A stretch of 25,000 nucleotides of DNA from Mesostigma viride. Lineage: Eukaryota; Streptophyta; Mesostigmatophyceae; Mesostigmatales; Mesostigmataceae. The position numbers and the translations under genes are program-made. A model generated the notes under the pieces. That model searched no databases. It was not told the DNA's origin and saw only the letters and a program-made list of their open reading frames with translations. Positions 8,078 to 15,771 of this stretch are shown here, in pieces (position 1 is the first letter of the stretch; each line of letters begins with the position of its first letter). Where the stretch lies: contig RPFO01000035.1 of the NCBI GenBank assembly GCA_009746045.1, forward strand, positions 1 to 25,000, written 5' to 3'.

Positions 8078-8605
8078 ATGGCCTCTGAGGCTTCAGAGAC
8101 CCCAACGAGCTACCAAGACGAAACCTTCGCCGAGACGCGGGAAGAGCAGGTTGACCTGGTCAAGACAATTCGAAAGGGACAACCGCTGAATGATGAACAG
8201 AAAAAAGCCCTTCGCGACAAAATGAGAGTTTACCAGCAACGCGCAAAAGCCGAGAGGGAGAAGAGACGAAACGAGGAAAAGGAGGCAGAGATAACGAAAC
8301 GTAAGGTCCTTGCAAAGGAATTGGAGATTCAGCGGCAAAGGCTAGTCGAACTGGAGCTGCAAGAAGCCCGTAACAAATCGCGCATTGAACGCCTTCTCGC
8401 TGAAGATTCTGTCGCCTCAACCCCCGCCGACACGCCAAAACCAAGACGGGGTCGAAAGCCCAAGGAGACAGAGCCGGACTCTCCGCCACCCCCGATCAAG
8501 ACCCGACAGCTCCCACCTCAACCACCGCCACCTGTCGCGATGACGCCATACGAGATGCGCATGGCCGCCATCCGCGCGTCTCTCCTTGCTAGTCTGGACG
8601 ATTAA
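8078..8605 (+). CDS. Coiled-coil protein with AT-hook-like and proline-rich tail
   Basis: Not recognised as a named family. The 175-residue product has three parts. Residues 1-30 are acidic and flexible. Residues about 35-108 are a long charged helix (QQRAKAEREKRRNEEKEAEI and onward) with clear coiled-coil character. The C-terminal third has an AT-hook-like PKPRRGRKPKE near 122-132, a Pro-rich run (SPPPPIKTR, PPQPPPPV) and a short final helix. It is first in the plus-strand array, and the packaging ATPase begins 12 bases after its stop. A scaffold or DNA-tethering role is conceivable from the combination of coiled coil and AT-hook, but this is inference. The frame is intact. Confidence 0.6.
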   Translation: MASEASETPTSYQDETFAETREEQVDLVKTIRKGQPLNDEQKKALRDKMRVYQQRAKAEREKRRNEEKEAEITKRKVLAKELEIQRQRLVELELQEARNKSRIERLLAEDSVASTPADTPKPRRGRKPKETEPDSPPPPIKTRQLPPQPPPPVAMTPYEMRMAAIRASLLASLDD

Positions 8606-8617
8606 AATGTCTTCAGA

Positions 8618-9501
8618 ATGATAATGGCTATCATCGAAGAGCGACGAATTCATTCACTCGAGAACAAAGACATCAAGCAACGATACGCCCCACAGCGTCC
8701 TGCTCCACCGAATATGCCGAGTCTTCATTTTATCGCAAACTTCTGCGGAGCTCGACGGTCTGGGAAAACTACATCGGCAGTCAACATGGCGAAGGCTTAC
8801 TTTGCTAACAACTCATTCGACAAGCTGTACCTCATTTCAGGGAGTGCCCACACGGAGCCGAAATACAAGGAGCTCCCGGAACCAGCTATGACGATGGAAG
8901 TCTACTCTAACCTGGCATTCGATGGGATGATAGATCATATCAAGTCTGACCTCCACGAATACGAGAGGTACAAGGACGATCTCAAGGTCTGGGAAACGTT
9001 CAAACGCGAATACGTGGATGGGAATAAAAACGCAGAACTCATGGACCTCTCCATGTACCTACGCCTTGATGCAATGAACTGGGATAAACCTGCGACAAGG
9101 TTCGAGCACGGTCCTCCTTCGTCGCTCATTCTGATAGACGACATGCAAGGCAGTGCCCTCTATCAGAGCTCTAGCAAAAACGCTGTTGCGGCTTTCGCGT
9201 TCAAACACAGACACTTCCTCACGAGCATGATTTTCCTGACACAGGCGTACACAAGCGGTGGCGTACCACGAGCAGTGCGAGCGAATATATCGTTTCTTGC
9301 GCTGTTCAGAACGAAGGACCATCGAGCCGCGCGACAGATCGCGGAAGAGAGCGCGGGGCTGTGGCGCCGGATGAGTTTCTCGCGCTATGGGACCACGCCG
9401 TCAAGGACGATCCTCACGACTTCTTTGCTGTCGACTTCGACCAGCGCGACCCGAAAAAAATGTTTCGTCGAAACTTCAATACATTTCTCTCGATAAAATA
9501 A
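8618..9501 (+). CDS. A32-like (FtsK-HerA) genome-packaging ATPase, one frame break near the C-terminus
   Basis: This ATPase would pump viral DNA into the preformed capsid. Walker A is GARRSGKT at residues 44-51, preceded by the hydrophobic strand HFIANFC. Walker B is SLILIDD at about 166-173, with the acidic pair at its end. MIFLTQAYTS (about 206) fits the sensor strand with a polar Gln. This matches the poxvirus A32 / PLV / virophage packaging ATPase pattern. The first frame is open to 9496, but after 9358 its sequence loses protein character. The neighbouring frame then reads PDEFLALWDHAV, DDPHDFFAVDFDQ and FRRNFNTFLSIK, ending in TAA at 9499-9501, which is the expected charged C-terminus. 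The break lies in the GGGG at 9355-9358 and is a one-base shift. Confidence 0.88.
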
Positions 9502-9523
9502 TTTTCTCTGAACATGATATACT

Positions 9524-10018
9524 ATGGATATTCCGTCCACCAAACGATACGCAGGCGCCGAGAAGGAGTACGTGTTGGACACCCAAGCACTCCTCCGATA
9601 TTGTTCGGGTTCTCGACTGGGGCAGAAAACTCTAGAACGTGTCGTCAGGATCCTTCAAGAAGCAGGCCACCACGACACGATTCCGTCCACCTGTCACGAC
9701 ATGAGCCCCGAAATCCGATTGGCCATCCTCGCCTTGGTGGGCGATCGCAGGCGTCCACGTGGGCGCTCACCCTCCAAAACGGAAAAACGACACGAACCGA
9801 AACGGCCTCGAGGGCGCCCAAGGATCCACCCCGTAGGGTATAAAAAGCCTCGAGCCAAAAAATTGTCTCATGTTCAGTCATCAGATGACGGTGACCGTAG
9901 AGGAGCGTCGCGAGCAATGGCGACGGGCCCAGGCGAAGAGGCGAGCAATCGCCCGCGACCAGACGAACTGCATCTCGGCGAAAAGCAAGGTCAAGAAGGG
10001 CGTCTGGAATCCCAGTGA
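9524..10018 (+). CDS. Small protein with two AT-hooks
   Basis: Not recognised beyond its motifs. The N-terminal 75 residues (starting MDIPSTKRYAGAEKEYVLD) look helical. Two AT-hook cores follow, RRPRGRSP at about 76-83 and KRPRGRPR at about 93-100, then more basic residues (YKKPRAKK). AT-hooks bind the minor groove of A/T-rich DNA. The ATG at 9524 is 22 bases after the ATPase stop. The last 50 codons overlap the start of the recombinase ORF in another frame. A TATA-type box for that gene lies inside this coding region (9839-9847), so the true C-terminus may be shorter in function. A role in genome architecture or as a recombinase accessory factor is plausible but unproven. Confidence 0.55.
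   Translation: MDIPSTKRYAGAEKEYVLDTQALLRYCSGSRLGQKTLERVVRILQEAGHHDTIPSTCHDMSPEIRLAILALVGDRRRPRGRSPSKTEKRHEPKRPRGRPRIHPVGYKKPRAKKLSHVQSSDDGDRRGASRAMATGPGEEASNRPRPDELHLGEKQGQEGRLESQ
9839..9847 (+). promoter_or_regulatory. TATA box TATAAAAAG upstream of the recombinase
   Basis: A near-consensus TATA box embedded in the AT-hook gene, 31 bases before the first recombinase ATG (9870) and 46 before the next in-frame ATG (9885). With ordinary TATA spacing transcription would begin near 9870, which slightly favours the second start. Confidence 0.5.
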
Positions 10019-11153
10019 CCGATGGATCGCAAATAACCCCGAGTGCGCGGAAAAAATCGGCTTGCAGGCGACCTCTCCACCCTCGCCGGAGCCACCGCAC
10101 CACGAGGAACCGCCTGCGCGACCTACTGATGGACGATATTGGACGTTCAACGAGGCCGTCGCCGCAGCGGATTCCCGGCCAGAGCATCACGAGCCTGGCA
10201 GGCCCTCGAGAGAGCGCGGGGCGACGCGCAAAACCGCGAAGGGGTATATCGGCAGGCTGCGAGTTCTCCTTGACAAAATGGGGTGCTCGCAGGACGAATC
10301 AGTCGACTGCCTCGCAGACACCGCCCGTGTCCTGCGCGTCGTCCACGAAACCTCGGAACCCAAACGCAAGCTCGCACACTCGAAAGAGGATGCGTGGAGG
10401 GAGAACGAGAAGAACTTGCTCGGAGTGATAAACGGGGTGAATCGAATGATGCCACCTGAGAAGAGGCTCCCACGCGACGTGACGGACGCGTACGCTGCTC
10501 GAGTCAATGAGCTGAAGGTCGGCGATCTCGACAGGAAATTCGACAGGGCCGAGAGCAAGCCACTGAGGTACACGTACGAGCAGCTCCAGCGGATCGCCGC
10601 CGCCGAGTACAAAAAGGACCCTACGTCTGACGCCGCTTTGATGGGTCTTATTTACCTGTCCGGCGAGAAACTGCCACCGACCAGGTACGACCACGACAAA
10701 ATGCGCATCGTCAGTTCTATCAGCGAGCTCGAGCCACACGAGAACGGATACATTCCGAGCGAGCGCCGCATGATAATTCAACGTTTTAAGACGGCAGAGA
10801 CGTACGGCACGTACGACTACCAAATTCCAGACGGGTACAAGAAGCTGATTAACGCGTTGCAGGCTCGAGCTGATCAGAAGTACGTGTTCGAGGACCCAAA
10901 AAATCCAGGCGAATACATGAAGCACGAGTATTATTCTGCGAAGTACAACCGCATCTACCACGGCATTGATGCAACGAGGCAGGCGTACATCACCCGTTTC
11001 TTGAAGGGCGCTTCGTGGAAAAAGCGAAAATGGGCTGGTGACTTGATGGGGCACGACGTACTTACAGGAGCCGTTTACGAGCGGCAGGCGGGGGACCCCT
11101 CTCCCCAGGGCGGCGAGACTGGCGGACGTCGGCTGAGGCCGAGGAAAAAGTAG
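9870..11153 (+). CDS. Tyrosine recombinase / integrase
   Basis: This 427-residue enzyme would integrate or resolve the viral DNA through a covalent 3'-phosphotyrosine. The C-terminal catalytic domain shows the full set. Arg272 lies in LPPTRYDHDKMRIV, the PPxR-type first arginine seen in viral and crypton-like enzymes. A Lys sits in IIQRFKT (about 306). Arg370 is in GIDATRQAYIT, His395 in DLMGHDVLTGAVY and the nucleophile is Tyr403. The position three before Arg370 is Asp rather than the common His/Lys. The N-terminal half is basic and helical, ending in a core-binding-like segment (about 130-250). The tail (GGRRLRPRKK) is basic. The start may be 9870 or 9885. The gene overlaps the AT-hook gene in another frame. 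Intact. Confidence 0.85.
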   Translation: MFSHQMTVTVEERREQWRRAQAKRRAIARDQTNCISAKSKVKKGVWNPSDRWIANNPECAEKIGLQATSPPSPEPPHHEEPPARPTDGRYWTFNEAVAAADSRPEHHEPGRPSRERGATRKTAKGYIGRLRVLLDKMGCSQDESVDCLADTARVLRVVHETSEPKRKLAHSKEDAWRENEKNLLGVINGVNRMMPPEKRLPRDVTDAYAARVNELKVGDLDRKFDRAESKPLRYTYEQLQRIAAAEYKKDPTSDAALMGLIYLSGEKLPPTRYDHDKMRIVSSISELEPHENGYIPSERRMIIQRFKTAETYGTYDYQIPDGYKKLINALQARADQKYVFEDPKNPGEYMKHEYYSAKYNRIYHGIDATRQAYITRFLKGASWKKRKWAGDLMGHDVLTGAVYERQAGDPSPQGGETGGRRLRPRKK

Positions 11154-11502
11154 ACAGTTTTCCCGTGGGAAATTTTCATGAATGTCGAAAAGGATATCCT
11201 AAACTGCATGCATTATACAGGAAATAAAAAAGTTCCATGGGACCATTTTTCTCAAGGGTCGAGGTTCGAGGGTCTGTGTGGTTTTTAGACGAACTGAAAT
11301 TTTTTAATCGAAACTTTTTTTTTTCTAAGCATACGGTATACAACCTTCCAGAATGGTCTCGAACTTCAACCTGCATGACGACACGGTCGACCGACACGAC
11401 GTAACCGACAAGCCGACACGATTCGATTCCTCGTGGGAGATCTCCCACGGGAATAAAGGCGGACTCTCCCACGACAATCCGCACTCTCGCGCTCACACCA
11501 CC
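11154..11502. promoter_or_regulatory. Palindrome-rich region before the helicase, candidate origin/regulatory region
   Basis: Holds TTTTCCCGTGGGAAA at 11158-11172, a perfect 18-bp palindrome CGTGGGAGATCTCCCACG at 11432-11449 and TCTCCCACGA at 11465-11474. A long T/A-rich stretch (11300-11330) is followed by CTAAGCATACGGTATAC at 11327-11343. The same TCCC-RY-GGGA motif recurs after the helicase gene (14316-14634). The helicase ORF is open from 11353, so part of this region may be translated. Confidence 0.45.
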
Positions 11503-14040
11503 ATGGAGGCTCCCGGTCCACCCATCACCGCAAAGATGATCAAGCTCGCGCGGAGGATTAAATCTAAGAACTGGAACGATAACGCCCTAGAGCTATCCGC
11601 TAACGAAGCGCTCAGGCTCATTCGCGCTGGCGGCCATTGGTGCGAGGTTCTAAAAGAAGACGATGTTGTCAAGCCATATCTCGATTACGACCTCAAATTC
11701 GATCACGAGGAAGGAGAGCCGGGAGTCACCGTCGACGACATCATCAACGACGTCTTCGAAAATTGTAACATCAACCATGAGAACGTCAAAGTACTCACGC
11801 GTCGTCCGCGTTGGGTCGAAACCAAGGGCAAGAGGACGTTCAAGTACTCGTTCCGTGTCTACGTGAAGGGTTGGAAAGTGACGGTGAAGGATATGGGGCG
11901 TCTCATGAAGGCCAAACTTCTGCAGCTCCCCGGATGGGACGATTCCATTTACAACGACGGCCGATTGCTGAACTGTGTGTATAACACGAAGGACGTCGAG
12001 CCAGGATGCCCAATTCTCTCTCCCGTTGACGACAACGAGCCCATCGAAACGTTTGTCGCTCAATTGGTGGACGACGATGCAAAGTGGCTGCCTGTCGACG
12101 ACTTGATCGACGGTCTCGAGCCTCCAGCAAAAAAAGGGAAAAAGTCGAGCGGTGGCAAGCGTGACGTTGGACGCCCTTCGACGAGGGTTTTCGCCACTAG
12201 CAGCGACGAAATCACGCACCTGGACAGTGACGACATCGCCAACGTCACTTCGCGCATCGTGGCCAGGTGGACCGAGCGTTACCCGAATTTTGAAGACCAC
12301 GCGCTGGATGCTGCGAGCCTTCACTACTCGAAGGACCGTGACAACTACGTCATGCGCACGTTCAGCCACTTGTGCCTCGGAGCTGGCCGCGAGCACGGGA
12401 GCAACCACACTTACCTCGTCGTATCGCGTGACGGCATCATTCAGAAATGCCACGACTCGGACTGCCGCGACTTCTCGAGCGAAGTTGTCGCTCTCGGCGA
12501 CGAACTCAAGTCTTTGCTTTTCCCATCCGAGGACGCCACGACGTCTTACATCCTCGCGCACTTCGAGAATTCTCATCGCGGTGTAGCCGAGGCCTGTGTG
12601 GTGGGATTTGCTGGGACTTGGCGGTACAGCGGTGGGTCGTTGTGGAATTTCAGGGACCACAGGTGGCGCCAGCTGATGACTGACGAACCTCTGCGGAACG
12701 CCATCGCTGAGATGGACAAGCTCCCGTCCAAGTACCGGGAGGTGTCGCGCTATTTTTCTGAACGGCGTGACAAGGCCGAGTATCTGGGCGACGACAAGAA
12801 GGCGGCGTACTTCGAAGCCCTGGCTGACTCCGCTGTGAAGATCTCCCACAACTTGCGTGACGGCCCTTACATCAACAACATCCGCAACGAGGTCAAGGGA
12901 ATCATCTACGCCGAGCCAACCGAATTCGTGGAGAGGCTCGACAAAGATCCGCTGCTCCTGTGCTTCACTAACGGGGTTCTGGAACTCGCTACCATGACCC
13001 TGCGACCTGGACGGCCCGACGACATGATTTCCAAGCAGATGGGACTTCCCTACACGCCAGACGCCGACACTTGTGCTATGGAAGTGAAGCTGGAGGAAAT
13101 TTTCCCAGACGCTGTGACCCGGGCCCACTTCAAGCGTTTCCTTGGCTCACTGATGGTGGGGGACAATCGTGACGAGCAAGGATACTTCTGGAAGGGTTCA
13201 GGACGGAACGGGAAGGGCTTCCTGATGAGCGTCATCAGGTCAGCGTACGGCGACAACGTGAACAACGTTCGTGCTGCTTTCTACACTTCGCAGGAGCGGG
13301 ACAGCGATGTGGCGACGCCAGAAGTTTTGGGAATGCGCGGCATGCGCGTTGGTTTGACGAACGAGCTCCAGCGCAACGTCCCTATCGTGGCGTCGAAGTT
13401 CAAGAATATCACTGGCAACGGGGTCCTGAAGGCGCGTGCTCTCCACTCGAACGAGTACGTGCAATTTCCTACGACGTTCAAGCTAGTTTTGGACACCAAC
13501 AACGACGTGAAATTTGACGAGCACTGCGAGGGATTGTGGGACCGCGCTGTCATGTACCCTTTCGTGAGCAAGTTTTGCACGCAGGAGGAAATTGACGCGG
13601 AACCTGAGCGTCAGCACATGAAGCTCATCGACACCACACTGGGCACTCGCGCCAAGGAGTTTGCGTTAGGATTGATGGCGATTTCGATTAGAGAGTGCGT
13701 AGTATACCTGGCAGCAACTAGCAAGGACGAGAGGTGGCCGCCTAGGTCGGAGGAGATGAGAGTCCTGAAGACGGACTCGAAGGTTTCGTCTGACGGCGTG
13801 GGCGCCTTTATCGAAGAGCTGAAGAAAAGCGGCGAGCTCGTCAAGTGCAGCGGAGAGGCAGTGCCTGTCAAGGTTCTTCTCGACGAGTACATTGCTTCGA
13901 CTGGTATGGATAGCTACAAGGCGAAATTATTTGGAGACGAGGCAAAGGCGGTTCTGGGCTGCAGGCTGACTCAGTACAAGTTGAGCGACGGTTCCAGGCC
14001 GAATTGTTTATTGGATGGCGGTATTGCCCTTCGTAAGTAA
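11353..14040 (+). CDS. Primase-superfamily 3 helicase replication protein
   Basis: This protein would prime and unwind viral DNA. Counting from 11353 (895 residues), an archaeo-eukaryotic-type primase region contains KPYLDYDLKFD (about 103), with the paired catalytic aspartates. A Cys/His cluster (LCLGAGREHGSNH... KCHDSDC, about 342-376) fits the zinc-binding part of such primases. The SF3 helicase has Walker A GSGRNGKG (about 615-622), a Walker B-like MRVGLTNEL (about 663-671) and the C motif FKLVLDTNND (about 708-717), as in poxvirus D5 / PLV helicases. A better start may be 11503: it has an optimal CACCATGG context, and the first 50 residues look disordered and are encoded by the palindromes. 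The last codons contain a GTAAGT donor-like site (see 14033). Intact. Confidence 0.9.
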   Translation: MVSNFNLHDDTVDRHDVTDKPTRFDSSWEISHGNKGGLSHDNPHSRAHTTMEAPGPPITAKMIKLARRIKSKNWNDNALELSANEALRLIRAGGHWCEVLKEDDVVKPYLDYDLKFDHEEGEPGVTVDDIINDVFENCNINHENVKVLTRRPRWVETKGKRTFKYSFRVYVKGWKVTVKDMGRLMKAKLLQLPGWDDSIYNDGRLLNCVYNTKDVEPGCPILSPVDDNEPIETFVAQLVDDDAKWLPVDDLIDGLEPPAKKGKKSSGGKRDVGRPSTRVFATSSDEITHLDSDDIANVTSRIVARWTERYPNFEDHALDAASLHYSKDRDNYVMRTFSHLCLGAGREHGSNHTYLVVSRDGIIQKCHDSDCRDFSSEVVALGDELKSLLFPSEDATTSYILAHFENSHRGVAEACVVGFAGTWRYSGGSLWNFRDHRWRQLMTDEPLRNAIAEMDKLPSKYREVSRYFSERRDKAEYLGDDKKAAYFEALADSAVKISHNLRDGPYINNIRNEVKGIIYAEPTEFVERLDKDPLLLCFTNGVLELATMTLRPGRPDDMISKQMGLPYTPDADTCAMEVKLEEIFPDAVTRAHFKRFLGSLMVGDNRDEQGYFWKGSGRNGKGFLMSVIRSAYGDNVNNVRAAFYTSQERDSDVATPEVLGMRGMRVGLTNELQRNVPIVASKFKNITGNGVLKARALHSNEYVQFPTTFKLVLDTNNDVKFDEHCEGLWDRAVMYPFVSKFCTQEEIDAEPERQHMKLIDTTLGTRAKEFALGLMAISIRECVVYLAATSKDERWPPRSEEMRVLKTDSKVSSDGVGAFIEELKKSGELVKCSGEAVPVKVLLDEYIASTGMDSYKAKLFGDEAKAVLGCRLTQYKLSDGSRPNCLLDGGIALRK

Positions 14041-14093
14041 TATTTTAATGAAACGATTTTTCACATGTCAATCGATGGTCCTTCCGCTTTCAG
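14033..14093 (+). other. Candidate 61-bp spliceosomal intron at the end of the helicase gene
   Basis: GTAAGT at 14033-14038 lies in the last three codons of the helicase, and CTTCCGCTTTCAG ends at 14093. The interval is A/T-rich while the sequence after it is very GC-rich. Splicing would replace the terminal Arg-Lys by about 34 Pro/Ala-rich residues ending at a TAA at 14186-14188. Evidence is splice-site resemblance and base composition only. Confidence 0.35.
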
Positions 14094-14182
14094 ATGGACC
14101 CCCAGACGTCACCTCACCACCCCGCCGCGCGGCCCTCGCCGGGTCCGCCAACTCCCACGCACTGCTCGACCCTCCAGCACCT

Positions 14183-14235
14183 TACTAAATTTACTAAGCT
14201 AACTACGGGTTTTGGGTTTTCTTTGCGGGAAATTA
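14183..14235 (-). repeat. Inverted copy of the 162-bp repeat's A/T-rich core
   Basis: Read on the minus strand this matches the start of the tandem repeat at 14711 (A-rich run, CCCAAAACCC, then GTAAACTTAGTAAATTTA-like sequence) at most positions. A partial second copy in the same inverted orientation lies at about 14499-14540. Confidence 0.7.
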
Positions 14236-14315
14236 TGCAAGCCTGTGCATGCTCTCTCACACGTCGAATAAAACTTTATTTCCAACTGAAAATATCAATT
14301 TAGTAGTAAATATAG

Positions 14316-14634
14316 TTTCCCACGAGAAAACACAGGAGGCCCACCACCACCTGGCAGTCCCGCCACTGCTTGGCAGTCCGCGCCCCTCCGCTGCACCCCC
14401 GCTGGCCGGCCCCCATGGCCTTTCCCGTGGGAGATGGATTTATTGGTCATTTTGCCGTGGGAAACTATGTTTTCATAACCATTTGTCGTGGGAGACTATA
14501 TTTACTAAGTTTTTTGGGGGTTCTTTTTTTGGGAAATTCAGGTGTGTTTTTGGTGGTGCACACCTGAATTAATTTCCTAGGAATAAAACCCAAAACCCAT
14601 AGTAAACGTAGTAAACATAGTTTCCCACGGGAAA
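14316..14634. repeat. Cluster of five palindromic TTTCCC-RY-GGGAAA motifs
   Basis: Copies: TTTCCCACGAGAAA (14316-14329), TTTCCCGTGGGAGA (14421-14434), TTTGCCGTGGGAAA (14451-14464), TTTGTCGTGGGAGA (14482-14495) and TTTCCCACGGGAAA (14621-14634). The third and fifth extend into an 18-bp perfect inverted pair: CCGTGGGAAACTATGTTT at 14455-14472 and its complement near 14612-14629. Similar motifs occur inside the PLV at 11158-11474, tying this flank to the element. Confidence 0.65.
14535..14570. other. 12-bp perfect stem-loop
   Basis: AATTCAGGTGTG (14535-14546) and CACACCTGAATT (14559-14570) pair perfectly around a 12-base loop. It sits among the palindromic motifs. It could be a terminator, a recombination site or part of a terminal hairpin; nothing decides between these. 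Confidence 0.5.
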
Positions 14635-14710
14635 TGACTTAGTCCCATATCCCACATGGCCCTCACCCAGTTGTGGCAGGATGTCACCACTTCGACCTCA
14701 TGGCAGGTGG

Positions 14711-15095
14711 CTTGAATTTCCTAGAAAAAAAACCCAAAACCCATAGTAAACTTAGTAAATTTAGTCACCCTGGGATGCCAGCATAAGAGTCTACCACCAT
14801 GGTCACTATAAGGTCACTATAGCTACCCTGTACCACACAGCACCTGTAGCACCTTGACCTCATGGCAGCTGGCTTGAATTTCCTAGAAAAAAAACCAAAA
14901 AACCATAGTAAACTTAGTAAAATTAGTCACCCTGGGATGCCAGCATAAGAGTCTACCACCATGGTCACTATAAGGTCACTATAGCTACCCTGTACCACAC
15001 AGCACCTGTAGCACTTTGACCTCATGGCAGCTGGCTTGAAATTCCTAGAAAAAAAACCAAAAACCCATAGTAAACTTAGTAAATTTAGTCACAGT
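14711..15095 (+). repeat. Tandem repeat with 162-bp period, over two copies
   Basis: Units begin CTTGAATTTCCTAGAAAAAA at 14711, 14873 and 15035 (the third truncated), a period of exactly 162 bases. Each full unit carries an A-rich run, GTAAACTTAGTAAA, GGGATGCCAGCATAAGAG and a doubled GGTCACTATA element. A diverged unit precedes them (from about 14564), and fragments of the doubled element recur at 15233-15290 beyond the telomere-type tract. This looks like a subtelomeric-type satellite. Confidence 0.8.
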
Positions 15096-15146
15096 GGGAG
15101 GGTGATAGCCAGGGTGGGGGGATGCCGTGGGTGCCTGGAGACGGTG

Positions 15147-15215
15147 TTAGGGTTTAGGGTTTAGGGTTTAGGGTTTAGGGTTTAGGGTTTAGGGTTTAGG
15201 GTTTAGGGTTTAGGG
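15147..15215 (+). repeat. Internal telomere-type tract (TTTAGGG)n, about 10 units
   Basis: TTAGGG followed by nine perfect TTTAGGG units over 69 bases. This is the plant/green-algal type telomere repeat. It is internal here, flanked by satellite-like repeats on both sides. Confidence 0.95.
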
Positions 15216-15359
15216 TGATACCCCACCCTAGGCCGCGGTCACTATAGGGTCACTATAGGGGTGGCAGATGCCAGCATAAGGCTGGTGCCCTTCTGTGAGC
15301 CGCGATGACGGAATGATGACGGAATGATGATGGAAGCTACTTAATTAATTAAAATCATA

Positions 15360-15373
15360 GCTCCGTGGGGAGC
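15360..15373 (-). other. LINE 3' hairpin, stem GCTCC/GGAGC
   Basis: On the minus strand GCTCC, loop CCAC, GGAGC, followed by a TTAA-rich tail. Member of the hairpin family seen also at 17672, 17923, 20024 and 23472. About 10 bases upstream lie TATGTGTTACATA-like sequences shared with 17672 and 23472. Confidence 0.6.
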
Positions 15374-15771
15374 ATATGTAACACATAGCCCTGAGAAAGG
15401 GGCATCTATGGGTTTGTAATACAATCAGGGCGACAACCTGCAGGTGTAGGATGTACAACTATCACCTGCTCTGGGTGCACTAGGTGCACCTGCACCTCCA
15501 TGGTGGTTCATGCCTCCTAAACAAGCACAGGCACCCAGGGGGGGCTTGAGGAGAGGGCCTATAAGGCCTGCATGACATATATGGGGTGGAAGGTATGTGG
15601 CTAGGCTATAGCTGGGGTACACATGGCCTCTCAGCAGAGAGTAACTCCCTGCATGGGCAAAGCATGACTCGAAATTGCTACGGCTATTGCAAGGGCGGGT
15701 GTGGGCCCGTCACGTAGGCATACATGGCCACGTCACTAAGCTTTCTAGGCTACACTACTGCTATATATTCC

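Larger units (their letters stand above)
1..14640. mobile_element. Integrated polinton-like virus (PLV), left end outside the window
   Basis: Seen: a compact block of thirteen closely packed ORFs in two divergent arrays that meet at a 24-bp spacer (8054-8077). It includes recognisable major capsid, penton, A32-like packaging ATPase, tyrosine recombinase and primase-SF3 helicase genes. Known: this combination is the core gene set of polinton-like viruses and related virophage-type elements of algae and protists. Inferred: the block is an integrated copy, because retroelements, a telomere-type tract and a host heat-shock gene follow it on the right. I could not match terminal inverted repeats or a target duplication. 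The right limit is set by the last palindromic motif shared with the element's interior (14621-14634) and is approximate. The left limit lies before base 1. Several genes carry frame breaks, so the copy may be inactive unless the breaks are sequencing errors. Confidence 0.85.

Noticed and set aside
11650-13128. 492-residue open frame on the minus strand
   Set aside because: It is antisense to the well-supported primase-helicase; GC-rich codon bias opens the opposite strand.
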